Made by a program: the position numbers and the translations under genes
Shown: positions 5,872 to 7,830 of the stretch, one piece after another
Position numbering within the stretch: position 1 is the stretch's first letter
Layout of the letters: every line of letters begins with the position of its first letter
Source of the DNA: Pseudomonadota bacterium
Lineage (GTDB): Bacteria > Pseudomonadota > Alphaproteobacteria > Rhizobiales > Xanthobacteraceae
NCBI GenBank assembly: GCA_023414975.1
Contig: JAEZMI010000200.1
Location: 1-7,830, forward strand
Length of the DNA: 7,830 nucleotides
Direction of reading: 5' to 3'
The notes under the pieces: generated by a model
Told to the model about the DNA's origin: nothing
Seen by the model: the letters and a program-made list of their open reading frames with translations, nothing else
Databases searched by the model: none

Positions 5872-6828
5872 TTAGCCGGCGGTGGCGATCATCTCCAGTG
5901 CCCTCGCCACCGCGTCGCGATGCTCGGTCAACGCCTTGTAGGCGAGCTGGTCCGGGTCGAGGCCGAGGATCTGCTCGCGCAGCGAGGCGGCGAGCGCCTT
6001 CCCGTCCGGATGCCGGCGGAAGGCGTCGAACGGGTCGACATGGATGCGGATGGTGAACAGCAGCGCGCCGGTTTCCGGCAGGCGGCGCAACGTCTGGCGC
6101 TCCACGCGCACGAAGGCTTCCGGCGCGAGATTGGCGGGGTCGTCGAACCAGGCGCGCGGGCGCTCCTTGGATTCGGGGTGGTGCAGCGCCGCGTCCGGGT
6201 AGATCGACCAGTTCAGCCGCCAGACCGGCTGGTCGACCTTCAGATTCTCGAAGATGCGGTTCATCACGCGGGCGAGCTTGGTCGGATAGCCCGGCACCTT
6301 CGCGTGCACGCCGTCCATGGTCTGGCCGAACTTTTCCGCCAGCGACCAGGCCGAGGGGAAGCACAGGGCCGCGGCCGCGAGCCGGTAGCCACCCTCGCTC
6401 GGGGTGAGCAGGACGAGATCGTCCGAGACGATGTGGCTTGCCGTGTCGAGCGGGAGCCGGGCGGGATCGTCGAGATCGTAGCGCGCGCCGGTCGCCAGCA
6501 CGTCGAGCCGGCGGCCCTCCAGCCGGTACTGCTCGGGGAAACGTTCGGTGAGATGGGCGACCAGCAGTTCCAGCGTCTCGCGCTGCGCGTCTTGCGTCCC
6601 TTCTTCGGCGCGGAACACCACGTCGCGCTTGTCGCGCATCAGCGCCGCGCGCTCGGCGAGCGTCTGGGCGAGCTTCGGGTCGGGCTCGATCCACTCCGCG
6701 AGATCGAGCGGCGCGAGCGCGATGGAGAAGGGCTTGCGCGTGCCGTCGAACGGGGTGTGGGGGAAAGGCGCCTCCTCATAAGGCGCGGTGTCCGGGACGA
6801 GATCGGCGGTGGGGCTCGCGGTGGTCAT
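5872..6828 (-). CDS. Haem-dependent oxidative N-demethylase-like protein (DUF3445)
   Basis: 318 aa. Diagnostic segments are SDDLVLL (135-141), YRLAAAALCFPSAWSLAEK (148-166), VHAKVPGYP (174-182), PVWRLNWSIY (201-210) followed by LHHP (215-218), and ERQTLRRLPETGALLFTIRI (243-262). Together these are the DUF3445/HODM-alpha family pattern. The one characterised member I know of, from Pseudomonas mendocina, is the alpha subunit of a multi-subunit enzyme. It uses haem in a PAS-like fold to demethylate dimethylamine oxidatively and draws electrons from partner subunits. No reductase or ferredoxin-like partner is present here, so either the partners are elsewhere or this branch does something different. 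Full family length, no signal peptide, cytoplasmic. The ATG at 6826-6828 has no strong ribosome site. Substrate is unknown; family assignment is firm. Confidence 0.87.
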   Translation of the reverse strand: MTTASPTADLVPDTAPYEEAPFPHTPFDGTRKPFSIALAPLDLAEWIEPDPKLAQTLAERAALMRDKRDVVFRAEEGTQDAQRETLELLVAHLTERFPEQYRLEGRRLDVLATGARYDLDDPARLPLDTASHIVSDDLVLLTPSEGGYRLAAAALCFPSAWSLAEKFGQTMDGVHAKVPGYPTKLARVMNRIFENLKVDQPVWRLNWSIYPDAALHHPESKERPRAWFDDPANLAPEAFVRVERQTLRRLPETGALLFTIRIHVDPFDAFRRHPDGKALAASLREQILGLDPDQLAYKALTEHRDAVARALEMIATAG

Positions 6829-6881
6829 CAGGCACAGGTCTCAACGAGGGGCGGGCCGGCGGGCGGCCCCGATCCCCTCAG

Positions 6882-6909
6882 ATTAGAAGCTGTGCAGCCG
6901 CGATGACAG
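6882..6909 (-). promoter_or_regulatory. Candidate promoter for the DUF3445/DUF6790 pair
   Basis: On the minus strand: CTGTCA (6909-6904; four of six consensus bases), a 16-base spacer, TCTAAT (6887-6882; five of six). The start would fall near 6875, giving a leader of about 47 bases. Two TTGGCGCC boxes lie just upstream of the -35. Confidence 0.35.
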
Positions 6910-6915
6910 CCCATT

Positions 6916-6944
6916 TTGGCGCCAGCTTCGTGTCCGTTGGCGCC
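6916..6944. promoter_or_regulatory. Paired TTGGCGCC boxes, possible regulator site
   Basis: TTGGCGCC occurs at 6916-6923 and again at 6937-6944 in the same orientation. The spacing is 21 bp start to start, about two helical turns, and each box contains the palindrome GGCGCC. They end six bases upstream of the candidate -35 for the DUF3445 gene, where an activator would bind. The repeat is visible; its role is inference, since such words are not rare in GC-rich DNA. Confidence 0.3.
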
Positions 6945-6985
6945 CTGTGGAGGGCGGCACGGCCCTGCATCGACAACCGCCTGCG

Positions 6986-7027
6986 TGCTTCGAGGCCGCC
7001 CGTGCCGGGCGGCACCTCAGCATGACG
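6986..7027. repeat. Palindromic REP-like intergenic repeat
   Basis: TGCTTCGAGG ... CACCTCAGCATGACG with an inner perfect 8-bp stem, GCCGCCCG (6995-7002) with CGGGCGGC (7006-7013), and a 3-base loop. The outer arms TGCT..GAG and CTCAGCA extend it imperfectly. This resembles the TTCGAGG-hairpin-CCTCAGGATGACG repeat common between genes in Hyphomicrobiales. It lies between the 3' end of mscL and the promoter region of the DUF3445 gene. There is no U-tract, so I do not call it a terminator. Confidence 0.6.
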
Positions 7028-7098
7028 GCGCGGCGTTAGGTGTCGCTATGCTTTGCGCGCGGCGCGCGTCACTGCGTTTTGCGAGCGGCTCGTGCGCC

Positions 7099-7527
7099 TC
7101 ACGGCTTACGAGCGAGCAAATCGCGGATTTCGGTCAGCAGGACCTCTTCCTTGCTCGGCGGCGCGGGCGGCGGGGGCTCGTGCTGGGCATCGCGGCGCAG
7201 GCGGTTGATGCCCTTCACCACCAGGAACAGGATCCACGCGATGATGAGGAAATTGATGCAGACGGTGATGAAATGCCCATAGGCGAACACCGCGCCCTGC
7301 TCGCGCGCGGCGGCGAGCGAGGTGGCGGTGACGTTCGAGGACAGGCCGATGAAGTGGTTGGAAAAGTCCAGTCCGCCCGACACCGCGCCGATGAGCGGCA
7401 TGAACAGATCGGAGACGATGGACGACACGATCTGCCCGAACGCCGCGCCGATGATCACGCCGATGGCGAGATCGACGACATTGCCCTTCACCGCGAACTG
7501 GCGGAATTCGTTCAGCACCTTGCTCAT
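7099..7527 (-). CDS. mscL: Large-conductance mechanosensitive channel MscL
   Basis: 142 aa, typical length (E. coli 136). It forms a homopentameric inner-membrane pore that opens under membrane tension to release solutes on hypo-osmotic shock. An N-terminal amphipathic helix, MSKVLNEFRQFAVKG (1-15), leads into the pore-lining helix 1 with NVVDLAIGVIIGAAFG (16-31). A periplasmic loop (about 48-80) follows, then helix 2 (about 81-105), a charged and Pro-rich linker (RLRRDAQHEPPPPAPP, 109-124) and the conserved cytoplasmic helix KEEVLLTEIRDLL (126-138). The ATG at 7525-7527 has AGGGG five bases upstream. The in-frame GTG at 7531-7533 lies directly against that site and is rejected. The gene appears monocistronic. 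Confidence 0.97.
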   Translation of the reverse strand: MSKVLNEFRQFAVKGNVVDLAIGVIIGAAFGQIVSSIVSDLFMPLIGAVSGGLDFSNHFIGLSSNVTATSLAAAREQGAVFAYGHFITVCINFLIIAWILFLVVKGINRLRRDAQHEPPPPAPPSKEEVLLTEIRDLLARKP

Positions 7528-7559
7528 GCGCACCCCTGCGGCTCGACAGTTCCCGGTTG

Positions 7560-7588
7560 ATTGTGGGGCGGTACGGGGGCGGCGGCAA
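7560..7588 (-). promoter_or_regulatory. Candidate mscL promoter
   Basis: On the minus strand: TTGCCG (7588-7583), exactly 17 bases, CACAAT (7565-7560). The predicted start is near 7553, giving a leader of roughly 26 bases that carries the AGGGG ribosome site. Confidence 0.4.
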
Positions 7589-7669
7589 GGGCGGGGGAGG
7601 CCGCAAGGCGGCTCAAGCCTGCTCGGCTTCGGTCAAGCACCGCTCACAAGCCAGGCCCACCGCCCCGCC

Positions 7670-7698
7670 TTGCCGACCCTGCCCCTCGGGCGCATAAA
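7670..7698 (+). promoter_or_regulatory. Candidate promoter for the rightward gene
   Basis: TTGCCG (7670-7675), exactly 17 bases, CATAAA (7693-7698). The predicted start is near 7705, about 47 bases before the ATG. It is divergent from the mscL promoter and has the same -35 word and spacing. Confidence 0.38.
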
Positions 7699-7751
7699 CT
7701 CAGAAGCCAGCATCACCGCGCCGCCGTTCACGGCGCCTTCCCGGAGACCCC

Positions 7752-7830
7752 ATGCTTCAGGCCTGGGTCATCATCGCCGTCACCCTCGTCTATGTCGGCT
7801 TCCTGTTCGCCGTGGCGAGCTATGGGGACC
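7752..7830 (+). CDS. Start of a membrane protein, likely SSS-domain hybrid sensor kinase (5' fragment)
   Basis: Only 26 codons are visible before the window ends, with no stop. The ATG is preceded by GGAG with good spacing. The peptide begins MLQAWVIIAVTLVYVGFLFA and ends in VASYGD: one hydrophobic helix followed by a polar turn. This matches my memory of the N-terminus of alphaproteobacterial proteins with a sodium:solute symporter-like membrane domain fused to PAS, histidine kinase and receiver domains (start pattern ...W.....YVG.LF..A.YGD). A plain SSS-family transporter is the main alternative. The domain assignment is inference from a short fragment. Confidence 0.55.
   Translation, partial: MLQAWVIIAVTLVYVGFLFAVASYGD

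Noticed and set aside
5698..6906. 402-codon plus-strand open frame opposite the DUF3445 gene
   Set aside because: Antisense to a clear family member, with no recognisable motif. It also crosses the 5' end and the candidate promoter of the real gene.
6916..7560. 214-codon plus-strand open frame across mscL
   Set aside because: Antisense to mscL, and its first part is translation of the palindromic repeat region.
7597..7614. Hairpin upstream of mscL (GAGGCCGC...GCGGCTC)
   Set aside because: Short imperfect stem in very GC-rich sequence, upstream of the predicted mscL transcript. No function can be supported.

Overview
This is a GC-rich window with strong G/C preference at third codon positions. 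It looks like chromosomal DNA of an alphaproteobacterium, probably Hyphomicrobiales (Rhizobiales). Three things point that way: the three-gene form of proton-translocating transhydrogenase (pntAA, pntAB, pntB) preceded by a small aa3-oxidase subunit IV-type gene; the palindromic intergenic repeats (CGTCATCCCCGGGC type and a TTCGAGG...CCTCA type); and the protein sequences themselves. The species cannot be named from this window.

Layout. Everything from base 1 to about 7527 is transcribed from the minus strand, so the genes read right to left. (1) mscL (7099-7527) is a single gene with its own likely promoter, divergent from the plus-strand gene at the right edge. (2) A pair at 5346-6828 holds a haem-dependent oxidative N-demethylase-like protein (DUF3445) followed 28 bp later by a small membrane protein that resembles DUF6790. 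(3) An ABC1/UbiB-family atypical kinase (3835-5226) probably starts at a TTG. (4) The respiratory/redox block at 1-3716 runs aa3-type oxidase subunit IV, pntAA, pntAB, pntB. The last gene is cut by the window edge within a few codons of its expected end. (5) At 7752 a plus-strand gene begins; its 26 visible residues look like the first membrane helix of a transporter-like sensor kinase.

How the genes work together. PntAA, PntAB and PntB form one inner-membrane enzyme that uses the proton-motive force to reduce NADP+ with NADH. The upstream oxidase-like subunit and the ABC1 kinase (a family tied to ubiquinone biosynthesis) fit a respiratory membrane theme. MscL is an osmotic safety valve. The DUF3445/DUF6790 pair is the least understood unit.

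Non-coding content. The 342-bp gap between pntAA and pntAB is unusual for subunits of one enzyme. It holds a perfect 31-bp inverted repeat and a 12-bp tandem repeat. A second palindromic repeat and a pair of TTGGCGCC boxes lie between the DUF3445 gene and mscL. I see no tRNA, rRNA, CRISPR array, insertion sequence, integrase or phage gene. Overall this is ordinary core-genome sequence. Its most interesting parts are the decorated pnt gap and the stand-alone N-demethylase-like gene.
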